NCBI GenBank assembly: GCA_021769865.1
Contig: JAETSB010000004.1
Location: 1-64,000 of the forward strand
Reading direction: 5' to 3'
Source: Oscillospiraceae bacterium
GTDB taxonomy: Bacteria; Bacillota; Clostridia; Oscillospirales; Oscillospiraceae
Length of the DNA: 64,000 nt
A program made the translations under genes and the position numbers. This document shows, piece by piece, positions 1 to 7,709 of the stretch. The notes below the pieces were generated by a model. It saw only the letters and a program-made list of their open reading frames with translations, ran no database searches and had not been told where the DNA came from. Numbering within the stretch: the stretch's first letter is position 1; the number at the start of each line of letters is the position of its first letter.

Positions 1-1
1 C

Positions 2-115
2 GACGGCTACGAGTCCTGGTGGAACGTCGGGCTTGCCGACGTGTCTGAGAAGGAGAGCGTCCGCAAGGCCTGGGAAGGCGTGAAGGAAGGCCGGAACGAG
101 GCCCGAAAATATTGA
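2..115 (+). CDS. iolD: 3' end of a CDS, likely IolD (trihydroxycyclohexane-dione hydrolase) C-terminus
   Basis: Open frame from the window edge: DGYESWWNVGLADVSEKESVRKAWEGVKEGRNEARKY*; resembles the IolD C-terminus and is followed by iolG-like gene. Confidence 0.6.
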   Translation, partial: DGYESWWNVGLADVSEKESVRKAWEGVKEGRNEARKY

Positions 116-153
116 TTTCTCCCCATTATGAACATAAAGGAAGGTTGATTATT

Positions 154-1191
154 ATGGATAAGGTTCTGAAAATCGGCATCATCGGCTGCGGCGCCATCGG
201 CAAGGACCACTGCCGCCGCATCATCGAGACCGTCCCCGGCGCCACCGTCGTGGCCGTCTCGGACTACGTGGCCGCCGCGGCCGATGAGACCGCCGCCAAA
301 TACGGCATCCGCTCCTTTGGAAACGACTGCGACGGCATGATCAAGGACCCCGAGGTCGAGGCCGTGGTCATCACCTCCATCGATCCCACCCACCACGACT
401 ACGTCATGAAGACCCTGGCCGAGGAGAAGTGGTGCTTCTGCGAGAAGCCGCTGAGCCAGAACGCCAAGGACTGCGAGGAGATCATCAACCGGGAGCTGGA
501 AATCGGCAGGCGGCTGGTGCAGGTGGGCTTCATGCGCCACTACGACCGGGGCTACGCGGAGATGAAGCGCATCATCGACTCCGGCGAGATCGGCGCTCCC
601 CTGGTCATCAAGGCCTGCCACCGCAATGTGGCCCAGGGCCCGGGCTTCAAGACCGAGAACGGCGTGACCAACGTGGCCATCCACGAGCTGGACATCTGCC
701 GCTGGCTGCTGGACGACGAGTACGAGGACGTCCAGTGCGTCAAGGTCCGCCAGTCCGCCAACTCCGACAAGGGCTATGACAACCCCCAGGTCATGCTGAT
801 GCGCACCAAGAAGGGCTGCTTCATCGACGTGGAGGTCCAGGTGGCCGACGGCTACGGCTATGACATCCAGTGCGAAGTGGTCTGCGAAAACGGCACCGTG
901 AAGCTGCCCGACCCCTACGCCGTGGTCCGCCGCTCCCGTCCCGCCGGTTGGGATTCCCTGAATCCCGCCGAGTCCATGCCCATCATGACCGACTGGAAGG
1001 AGCGCTTCATCGAGGCGTACGACATCGAGTTCTGCAAGTGGGTGGAGTCCGTCCACGCCGGCAAGCTCACCGGCCCCTCCTCTTGGGACGGATATGTGGC
1101 CTGCGTGGCGGGCGACGCGCTGAACGCCTCCCGCGGCACCTCCCAGTTCCTCAAGGTGGAGACCATGGAGAAGCCTGAGCTTTACAAGTGA
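154..1191 (+). CDS. iolG: Gfo/Idh/MocA family oxidoreductase, probable inositol 2-dehydrogenase
   Basis: Rossmann GIIGCGAIGKDH, CEKPLSQ motif, VGFMRHYDRGYAEMK; RBS aaggttg upstream of ATG at 154. Confidence 0.85.
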   Translation: MDKVLKIGIIGCGAIGKDHCRRIIETVPGATVVAVSDYVAAAADETAAKYGIRSFGNDCDGMIKDPEVEAVVITSIDPTHHDYVMKTLAEEKWCFCEKPLSQNAKDCEEIINRELEIGRRLVQVGFMRHYDRGYAEMKRIIDSGEIGAPLVIKACHRNVAQGPGFKTENGVTNVAIHELDICRWLLDDEYEDVQCVKVRQSANSDKGYDNPQVMLMRTKKGCFIDVEVQVADGYGYDIQCEVVCENGTVKLPDPYAVVRRSRPAGWDSLNPAESMPIMTDWKERFIEAYDIEFCKWVESVHAGKLTGPSSWDGYVACVAGDALNASRGTSQFLKVETMEKPELYK

Positions 1192-1228
1192 TCCCTCGGA
1201 TCTGAACCATTCATCTCCCCAAAATGGC

Positions 1229-1255
1229 GGAGGGCCGGCGTAAGCCGGTCCTCCG
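1229..1255 (+). terminator. Rho-independent-like hairpin after iolG
   Basis: ggagggccggcgtaagccggtcctcc stem-loop. Confidence 0.45.
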
Positions 1256-1308
1256 TCCCCCTATAGAAACGGCGCCAGGAACTCCACCTTCGAGACGCCG
1301 GTCCTATC

Positions 1309-2226
1309 TCATTTTTCCCGCCACTGCTCCATTTTCTCATTGGTCCAAACCACCTGGTTCCGTCCCAGGCGCTTGGCGTCGTAGAGCATGGCGTCCGCCA
1401 TTTTCAGATAAGTGTCAAAGCTGAAGCCGACCTTGGGAATCACGGTGATGCCGCCGATGCTGATGGTCACCCAGGGGGAGACCTCCGGATTGTGGGGGAT
1501 GTGCAGATTCTCCACCGCCTGGCGGACCTTTTGCAGGTGCTGAAAGTTCACCGCGGATTCACCGCCCAGGATCAGGGCCACAAATTCCTCCCCGCCGTAA
1601 CGGGCGAAGAAGTCCGTACCCCGCTGAAGGTAAGAGGACGCCGTCTGGGCCACGGCCTTGATGACCTTATCCCCGGCGGGGTGGCCGAAGGTGTCGTTGT
1701 AGACCTTGAACTTGTCGATGTCGAACATGCAGATGGAGATGGGCACCCCCAGGCGGATGGCGTCCTGCCAGCGCTTGCCGCTGACGGCGTCGTAGCGCCG
1801 CCGGTTAGGCACGCCGGTGAGCTGGTCCACGGCGGCCTCCCGTTCAATATGGGTCCGGTATTGGTAGAGCTTGATGTGGGTATGTACCCGGGCCCGGACG
1901 ATGGCGGGGTGGAAGGGCTTCGTGATATAGTCCACGGCTCCCAGAGTCAGGCCCTGCTCCTCGTGCTGGGTGTCGTTGAGGCTGGTGATGAGGATGACCG
2001 GCGTATGCCGGAGGATGACCTCCTCCTGAAGCATCTTCAAAAGCTGAAACCCGTCGATACCGGGCATGATCACGTCCAGGAGGATAAGAGAATACTCCTC
2101 GGCCTTGGCTTCCTTTAAACCCTCCTCGGCGGAGTTGACCACGGTGATCTCATACTCATCGGTCAGGATGGAGCTGAGGAAGTTGGCCTGGACGGGGCTG
2201 TCGTCAATGATCAAAATTTTCTCCAC
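1309..2226 (-). CDS. Response regulator receiver plus GGDEF diguanylate cyclase (PleD-like)
   Basis: N-terminal IIDDSPVQ...LLDVIMPGIDG receiver; C-terminal RYGGEEF GGDEF-type motif. Confidence 0.9.
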   Translation of the reverse strand: MEKILIIDDSPVQANFLSSILTDEYEITVVNSAEEGLKEAKAEEYSLILLDVIMPGIDGFQLLKMLQEEVILRHTPVILITSLNDTQHEEQGLTLGAVDYITKPFHPAIVRARVHTHIKLYQYRTHIEREAAVDQLTGVPNRRRYDAVSGKRWQDAIRLGVPISICMFDIDKFKVYNDTFGHPAGDKVIKAVAQTASSYLQRGTDFFARYGGEEFVALILGGESAVNFQHLQKVRQAVENLHIPHNPEVSPWVTISIGGITVIPKVGFSFDTYLKMADAMLYDAKRLGRNQVVWTNEKMEQWREK

Positions 2227-2451
2227 AGCGGGTTCCTCCCATCATGGCTGCGGCCGCGCGGAACGGGAGTCGCCGCGGTGGAAGACAGCCGGATATTCTT
2301 ACTAGAACGTCATTATATCAAATATTTCCCAAAGAAGGAAGGGCTAACTTGTCAAAATTTGAAAATATTTTTCCAGAAAAGTGGTAAGACAGAAGTTGGC
2401 TCGCTCTTGGCGAAAAAAAGCCCGGCGGTTTTGAGGACCGCCGGGCGGTTC

Positions 2452-3102
2452 TTATGTTTCGGTGGGATCGGCCTCCGTGGGGCTGGGGACGGGGTGCTCC
2501 TTGTGCTCCACCATGGCCCGGATGAGCTCCACGGTGCCGCCGAGCCCCAGGAAGCTGCTGTTGATGCAGAAGTCATAGCTGTCCACGGCGCCCCAGCGCT
2601 GGGAGGAATAATACTCGTAGTAGGAGGCCCGGCGCTTGTCGGTTTTGCTGATGAGGGCCTTGGCCTTCTCGGGGGTCAAATTCTGCCGCTTGGCCACCCG
2701 GCGGACCCGGTCCTCCAGAGGGGCGTGGATAAAGATGCTCAGGTGGTCGGGGTTTTCCGACAGGGCATAGTCCGCGCAGCGGCCGATGATGACGCAGGGG
2801 CCCTGCTCCGCGATCTGGCGGATGGTGTTGAAGGTGGCAAGATAGACCTGCTGCTCCAGGGACTCTCCCGCGCCGGTGCCGGGGAGGGCGAACATGTAAG
2901 AATCCATGGCGATGGAGTAGAGCAGGCTCTTGGGCCGCTCGTCGAAGTTCTCCAGGATCTTCTCGCACAGTCCGCTCTTCTTGGCGGCCTCCTGGAGGAT
3001 CTCCTTATCGTAAAAGGGAATGCCCAGCTCCTTGGCCACGCGGATGCCGACTTCCTTGCCGCCGCTGCCGAACTGTCTTCCAATGGTGATGATGGTCTTC
3101 AT
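2452..3102 (-). CDS. Cytidylate kinase-like family protein
   Basis: MKTIITIGRQFGSGGKEVGIRVAKELGIPFYDKEIL P-loop typical of the family; RBS aggaggt upstream; the longer ORF extension is not needed. Confidence 0.85.
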   Translation of the reverse strand: MKTIITIGRQFGSGGKEVGIRVAKELGIPFYDKEILQEAAKKSGLCEKILENFDERPKSLLYSIAMDSYMFALPGTGAGESLEQQVYLATFNTIRQIAEQGPCVIIGRCADYALSENPDHLSIFIHAPLEDRVRRVAKRQNLTPEKAKALISKTDKRRASYYEYYSSQRWGAVDSYDFCINSSFLGLGGTVELIRAMVEHKEHPVPSPTEADPTET

Positions 3103-3129
3103 AGCGGGACCTCCTTTCCGGTCCTCTTC

Positions 3130-3158
3130 ATTATACTCCGGTTTTGGGGAATCGTCAA
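3130..3158 (-). promoter_or_regulatory. Sigma-70-type promoter for the cytidylate kinase-like gene
   Basis: minus strand TTGACG-N17-TATAAT. Confidence 0.65.
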
Positions 3159-3169
3159 ATAAAAAACAA

Positions 3170-3198
3170 TTGACTTTCTCCATCTCCCAGGGTACAAT
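3170..3198 (+). promoter_or_regulatory. Sigma-70-type promoter for a short plus-strand RNA (candidate antitoxin RNA)
   Basis: TTGACT-N17-TACAAT, no ORF downstream on this strand. Confidence 0.65.
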
Positions 3199-3204
3199 AG
3201 GAGT

Positions 3205-3280
3205 GACCAAAAAGTGAGAGTAGATCCCGATGTACACCAAAGCGGAGCGCCCGGAAGCTGCAACTTCCGGGCGCTCCATT
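3205..3280 (+). ncRNA. Candidate antitoxin small RNA (RNA II-like), about 75 nt
   Basis: Starts just after the 3170-3198 promoter, ends at hairpin 3244-3277; contains AAAGTGAGAGTAGATCCC and TACACC that also occur at 3362-3392 as antisense to the small peptide's start region. Confidence 0.6.
3244..3277. terminator. Bidirectional hairpin shared by convergent toxin mRNA and small RNA
   Basis: GGAGCGCCCGGAAG-ctgcaa-CTTCCGGGCGCTCC, 14-bp perfect stem; U-tracts are weak on both strands. Confidence 0.6.
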
Positions 3281-3294
3281 TCAGGCTGCCGCTG

Positions 3295-3381
3295 TCATTT
3301 CTTCCCATCCAGCCATTTGCAAACGAGATGACCAATCACGTTCGCCGTGAGGGAAGCAAATAAAGTGAGAATAAATCCCAT
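3295..3381 (-). CDS. 28-aa small hydrophobic peptide, Fst/Ldr-like type I toxin candidate
   Basis: MGFILTLFASLTANVIGHLVCKWLDGKK*; RBS GGGAGGAGGTG just upstream; single TM helix followed by KWLDGKK charged tail; below the 60-aa cut-off of the ORF track. Confidence 0.7.
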   Translation of the reverse strand: MGFILTLFASLTANVIGHLVCKWLDGKK

Positions 3382-3424
3382 GGATATACACCTCCTCCCA
3401 CTGTGGAGGACCGACAGCAGTTCG

Positions 3425-3433
3425 ATTATAGCA
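3425..3433 (-). promoter_or_regulatory. Extended -10 promoter for the small peptide mRNA
   Basis: minus strand TGCTATAAT. Confidence 0.55.
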
Positions 3434-3464
3434 TATCATTTGACAAAAATCGACCGCCTGAGCG

Positions 3465-3500
3465 AAAAATCCCCGGAGTGTAAATACTCCGGGGATTTTT
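3465..3500. terminator. Bidirectional intrinsic terminator after the GGGtGRT gene
   Basis: AAAAATCCCCGGAGT-gtaaat-ACTCCGGGGATTTTT. Confidence 0.85.
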
Positions 3501-3522
3501 CCAGTCCGATATTGCGATTTGT

Positions 3523-4521
3523 TTACTTTTTGCTCTCAGACACGGCAACCGCCACGGCGACCGTCGCGCCCACCATGGGGTTGTTGCCCATCCCTAAGAA
3601 GCCCATCATCTCCACGTGGGCGGGGACGGAGCTGGAGCCGGCGAACTGGGCGTCGGAGTGCATCCGGCCCATGGTGTCGGTCATGCCGTAGGAGGCCGGG
3701 CCGGCGGCCATGTTGTCCGGGTGCAGGGTCCGGCCCGTGCCGCCGCCGGAGGCCACGGAGAAGTACTTCTTCCCCTGCTCGTAGCACTCCTTCTTATAGG
3801 TGCCCGCCACGGGGTGCTGGAATCGGGTGGGGTTGGTGGAGTTGCCGGTGATGGAGACGTCCACGCCCTCCAGGTGCATGATGGCCACGCCCTCCCGGAC
3901 GTCGTCCGCGCCGTAGCAGCGGACATTGGCCCGCTCGCCCTCGGAGTAGCGGGTCTCCTTGACCATCTTCACCTCGCCGGTGCCGTAGTCAAACTGGGTC
4001 TGGACATAGGTGAAGCCGTTGATGCGGCTGATGATCTGGGCGGCGTCCTTGCCCAGGCCGTTCAGGATGACCCGCAGGGGCTCCTTGCGGGCCTTGTTGG
4101 CGTTGCGGACGATGCCGATGGCGCCCTCGGCGGCGGCGAAGGACTCGTGGCCCGCCAGGAAGGCGAAGCACTTGGTCTCGTCCCGGAGGAGCATGGCGCC
4201 CAGGTTCCCGTGGCCCAGGCCCACCTTGCGGTCGTCGGCCACGGACCCGGGGATGCAGAAGGCCTGGAGGCCCTCGCCGATGGCCTCCGCAGCCTCGGCG
4301 GCGGTGGCCACGTTCTTCTTCAGCGCGATGGCCGCGCCCACGCAGTAGGCCCAGCAGGCGTTCTCAAAGCAGATGGGCTGGATGCCCTTGACGATCTCAT
4401 AGGGGTCGAAGCCGGCGGCCTGGCAGATCTCCCGGCACTCCTCCACAGACTTGATTCCGTACTGAGACAGGACGGAATTGATCTTGTCGATTCTTCTCTC
4501 GTAGCTTTCAAACAGAGCCAT
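3523..4521 (-). CDS. GGGtGRT protein
   Basis: Signature SGGGTGRTLHPDNMAAGPASYGMTDTMGRMHSDAQFAGSSSVPAHVEMMGFLGMGNNPMVGATVAVAVAV. Confidence 0.85.
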   Translation of the reverse strand: MALFESYERRIDKINSVLSQYGIKSVEECREICQAAGFDPYEIVKGIQPICFENACWAYCVGAAIALKKNVATAAEAAEAIGEGLQAFCIPGSVADDRKVGLGHGNLGAMLLRDETKCFAFLAGHESFAAAEGAIGIVRNANKARKEPLRVILNGLGKDAAQIISRINGFTYVQTQFDYGTGEVKMVKETRYSEGERANVRCYGADDVREGVAIMHLEGVDVSITGNSTNPTRFQHPVAGTYKKECYEQGKKYFSVASGGGTGRTLHPDNMAAGPASYGMTDTMGRMHSDAQFAGSSSVPAHVEMMGFLGMGNNPMVGATVAVAVAVSESKK

Positions 4522-4540
4522 TTCTCAATTCCTCCTTTTC

Positions 4541-5233
4541 TTACTCGTGACGGGGGTCGATATACTTGGCGGCCCCGTCGAACTGGCCGTAGTGGCCCTT
4601 GGCCTTTTCCAGGGCCTCGTTGGCGTCCGTGCCCTTCTTGATGGCGTCCATCATCTTGCCCAGGTTCACGAACTCATAGCCGATGATTTCGTCATCCTTG
4701 TTCAGGGCGATGCGGGTGACGTAGCCCTCCGCCATTTCCAGGTACCGGGGGCCCTTGGCCTTGGTGCCGAACATGGTGCCCACCTGGGACCGCAGGCCCT
4801 TGCCCAGGTCCTCCAGGGACGCGCCGACAGGCAGGCCGCCCTCGGAGAAGGCCGTCTGGGTCCGGCCGTAGACGATCTGGAGGAACAGCTCCCGCATGGC
4901 GGTGTTGATGGCGTCGCAGACCAGGTCGGTGTTCAGGGCCTCCAGCAGGGTCTTGCCGATGAGGATTTCAGAGGCCATGGCGGCGGAGTGGGTCATGCCG
5001 GAACAGCCCAGGGTCTCCACCAGGGCCTCCTCGATGATGCCGTCCTTGACGTTGAGGGTCAGCTTGCACGCGCCCTGCTGGGGGGCGCACCAGCCCACGC
5101 CGTGGGTGAGGCCGGAAATGTCTTTGATCTCCTTGGCCTGGACCCACTTGCCCTCCTCGGGGATGGGGGCGGGACCGTGGTACGCGCCCTTGGCCACGGG
5201 GCACATGTTCTGCACTTCGGTGGAATAGATCAT
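4541..5233 (-). CDS. NifU-like iron-sulfur cluster assembly scaffold-type protein
   Basis: CAPQQGACKLTLNVKDGIIEEALVETLGCSGMTHSAAMASEILIGKT; next to GGGtGRT gene. Confidence 0.8.
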   Translation of the reverse strand: MIYSTEVQNMCPVAKGAYHGPAPIPEEGKWVQAKEIKDISGLTHGVGWCAPQQGACKLTLNVKDGIIEEALVETLGCSGMTHSAAMASEILIGKTLLEALNTDLVCDAINTAMRELFLQIVYGRTQTAFSEGGLPVGASLEDLGKGLRSQVGTMFGTKAKGPRYLEMAEGYVTRIALNKDDEIIGYEFVNLGKMMDAIKKGTDANEALEKAKGHYGQFDGAAKYIDPRHE

Positions 5234-5312
5234 AGTCGTCCAATCCTTTCCTTTTTGTATTTTTTCGGGGACCCGCCGGAGGGCGGGCCTCCCGGAGCTT
5301 CGCGCGCCTCAT

Positions 5313-5341
5313 ATTATATCGGTAAACGATTACCTTGTCAA
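5313..5341 (-). promoter_or_regulatory. Promoter with embedded palindrome upstream of the NifU-like/GGGtGRT operon
   Basis: minus TTGACA-N17-TATAAT; spacer holds GGTAAACGATTACC (5321-5334, plus orientation). Confidence 0.6.
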
Positions 5342-5448
5342 GGAGGGAGGAGGGGACTTTCTGTTCCCGGCGGCGAAAGAAAAAGAAAGTGTGAAGAAAG
5401 GGCTTGACAAATGAAGGAACTTCGTGTATCTTATACATGTTCTGTTTC

Positions 5449-5525
5449 GGACGATTAGCTCAGCTGGCTAGAGCACCTGCTTGACGTGCAGGGGGTCACA
5501 GGTTCGAGTCCTGTATCGTCCACCA
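5449..5525 (+). tRNA. tRNA-Val (anticodon GAC), CCA encoded
   Basis: GGACGAT acceptor pairs with ATCGTCC; CCTGC-TTGACGT-GCAGG anticodon arm; GGTTCGAGTCC T arm; ends ACCA. Confidence 0.9.
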
Positions 5526-5637
5526 CTTTCTAGCCTTAGAGCCGCAATGGTTCTAGGGCTTTTTTCTATTGACCCGCGTCTGTCCGTCCCGGCGGACCGC
5601 CGGGGGACCATATTTTTTCATGAGGGAGAGGATTTTT

Positions 5638-6897
5638 ATGAAACGACTGGCTTCTCTAGTTCTGGCCCTGGCGCTCTGCGCCGGTCTCGCCGTCCCCGCG
5701 CTGGCGGCGGAGGGGGGCTTTTCGGACGTGCCGGAGACCCACACGTTTTACGCGGCGGTCATGGACTGCGCCGCCAAGGGGATCACCAGCGGCTACTCCG
5801 ACGGGACCTTCAAGCCCGCGAACTCCGTGACCAGGGCCCAGTTCTGCGTCATGCTGTCCCGGGCGTTCTACCCCGGCGAGGTCGAGAAGTACAACACCAA
5901 GGTCTACACGGATCAGGGCTGGTTTGTCCCCAATACCCGCGCGCTCTATATGGCCGGTGTGCTCACGGACACCAGCTTCGTGAGCTCCTTCGCCACCGCC
6001 GACGTGATGGGCCAAACGATCAGCCGCTACGACATGGCCCAGCTCATCACCAACATCATGACCAACAAGGGGTTCAGCGCGGCGGAGGCGCAAAAGTCCG
6101 AGGCCCAGGGAAACATCGCCGATTACAAGTCTATCCCGGCACAGTACCAGGAGGCTGTGAAGAACGTGTTCGCCCTGGGGATCATCACGGGCTATTCCGA
6201 CGGCACGTTCGGCGGGGAGAACGTCATGAACCGGGGCCAGGGCTGCGTGGTGATTTACCGCATGGCGCAGTACACCCCGGCGGCGGATGGGCCCGTGACG
6301 CCCGACGCCGACGTTCCCCCAGCTACGGAACCTGAGACACCCGCCCAACCCGAACAGCCCGAGACCCCGGCGGGCGGCACGCTCACCAACGGCGAGCCTG
6401 TCACGGAGGAAAACGTCCTGGCGCTGCTCGACGAGCTCAAGGCTAAGTATCCGAATGCTTCCAGCTTCGCCGCAGGCTATCCCGCAGGAGCCAACAGCAC
6501 CGATGTTCGCAAGGCCCTCTGGAAGTATCCCAGACAACAAGGCGGCCAAACCAGTATCACGGCCGGCTGCGGCGGATGGGCAACCCTCGTCAGCGACTAT
6601 ATCTTCGGCCAGACCGGCTTCCCCGCGCGCCAGGTAAACTACAAAGACACACGCCCCGGCGACATCATCGTCGAACTCAACAGCGACAAACGTCTCGTGC
6701 ACGTCTTAATCGCCACCGGCCATCCGTTCCACGACGCTGAATGCGAAAATACCAAAGTCACTGTAACCGACAGCACCGGCGGTATCAAAAACGGTATCAA
6801 TAACTACGAAGTTAACTGGATTGGCCATTCTATCCTCACATACGACGACGGTTTCCTCGAAGACCAAACTATCATCTTCACCCGCTACCCCGACTAA
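5638..6897 (+). CDS. Secreted SLH-domain protein with C-terminal NlpC/P60- or CHAP-like domain
   Basis: Signal peptide MKRLASLVLALALCAGLAVPALA; SLH repeats (GITSGYSDGTFKPANSVTRAQF); C-terminal CGGWATLVSDYIFG...PGDIIVEL...HVLIATG. Confidence 0.75.
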   Translation: MKRLASLVLALALCAGLAVPALAAEGGFSDVPETHTFYAAVMDCAAKGITSGYSDGTFKPANSVTRAQFCVMLSRAFYPGEVEKYNTKVYTDQGWFVPNTRALYMAGVLTDTSFVSSFATADVMGQTISRYDMAQLITNIMTNKGFSAAEAQKSEAQGNIADYKSIPAQYQEAVKNVFALGIITGYSDGTFGGENVMNRGQGCVVIYRMAQYTPAADGPVTPDADVPPATEPETPAQPEQPETPAGGTLTNGEPVTEENVLALLDELKAKYPNASSFAAGYPAGANSTDVRKALWKYPRQQGGQTSITAGCGGWATLVSDYIFGQTGFPARQVNYKDTRPGDIIVELNSDKRLVHVLIATGHPFHDAECENTKVTVTDSTGGIKNGINNYEVNWIGHSILTYDDGFLEDQTIIFTRYPD

Positions 6898-6936
6898 AAG
6901 CAACCGCACACCCAACACCACAAAGGAGATCATCCC

Positions 6937-7671
6937 ATGAGAAAATCCGCCTTAGTCACCGGGGCCTCCCGGGGCATCGGACGGGCCGTCGCCGCCGTCC
7001 TGGCCCGGGAGGGCTGGCCGGTGTGCGTCAACTACCTGGAGCGCCGGGACGCCGCCGAGAGCCTGGTCCGGGAGCTCCGGGCCCAGGGCCGGGCCGCCAT
7101 GGCCTTCCAGGCCGACGTGGCGGACCGGGAAGCGGTCCGCGCCTGCGTCCGGGCCGCGTCGGAGGAGCTGGGCCCCGTGGAGCTGCTGGTGAACAACGCG
7201 GGCATCTCCCGCCAGGGGCTCTTTCAGGACCTGGACGACGGGGACTGGAACCGCCTCCTGGCGGTGAACCTCACCGGGCCCCGGAACGCCGTCCTGGCGG
7301 TGCTGCCCCACATGCTCCGCGAGAAGCGGGGGTGCATTGTGAACATCTCCTCCATGTGGGGCCTCCGGGGGGCCAGCTGCGAGGCGGCCTACGCCGCCAC
7401 AAAGGCGGGGGTCATCGGCCTCACCCGCTCCCTGGCCCTGGAGCTGGCCCCGTCGGGCATCCGGGTGAACGGCGTGGCCCCGGGGTGCGTGGAGACGGAC
7501 ATGGTGCGGGTCCTGGGGGAGGACACCCGCCGGATGCTGGAGGAGGAGACCCCCCTGGGCCGCCTGGGAAAACCGGAGGACATCGCCGAGGCCGTGGCCT
7601 TCCTGGCCTCGGAAAAGGCGTCGTTCATCACCGGGCAGGTGCTGACCGCCGACGGGGGGTTTATCGTGTAA
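6937..7671 (+). CDS. SDR family 3-oxoacyl-ACP reductase-like protein
   Basis: TGASRGIGRAVA, NNAGIS, YAATKAGVIGLTRSLA, ADGGFIV. Confidence 0.88.
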   Translation: MRKSALVTGASRGIGRAVAAVLAREGWPVCVNYLERRDAAESLVRELRAQGRAAMAFQADVADREAVRACVRAASEELGPVELLVNNAGISRQGLFQDLDDGDWNRLLAVNLTGPRNAVLAVLPHMLREKRGCIVNISSMWGLRGASCEAAYAATKAGVIGLTRSLALELAPSGIRVNGVAPGCVETDMVRVLGEDTRRMLEEETPLGRLGKPEDIAEAVAFLASEKASFITGQVLTADGGFIV

Positions 7672-7709
7672 GAAGCAAGGGACCGCCCTGGAGGGCGGTC
7701 CTTCTCTGT

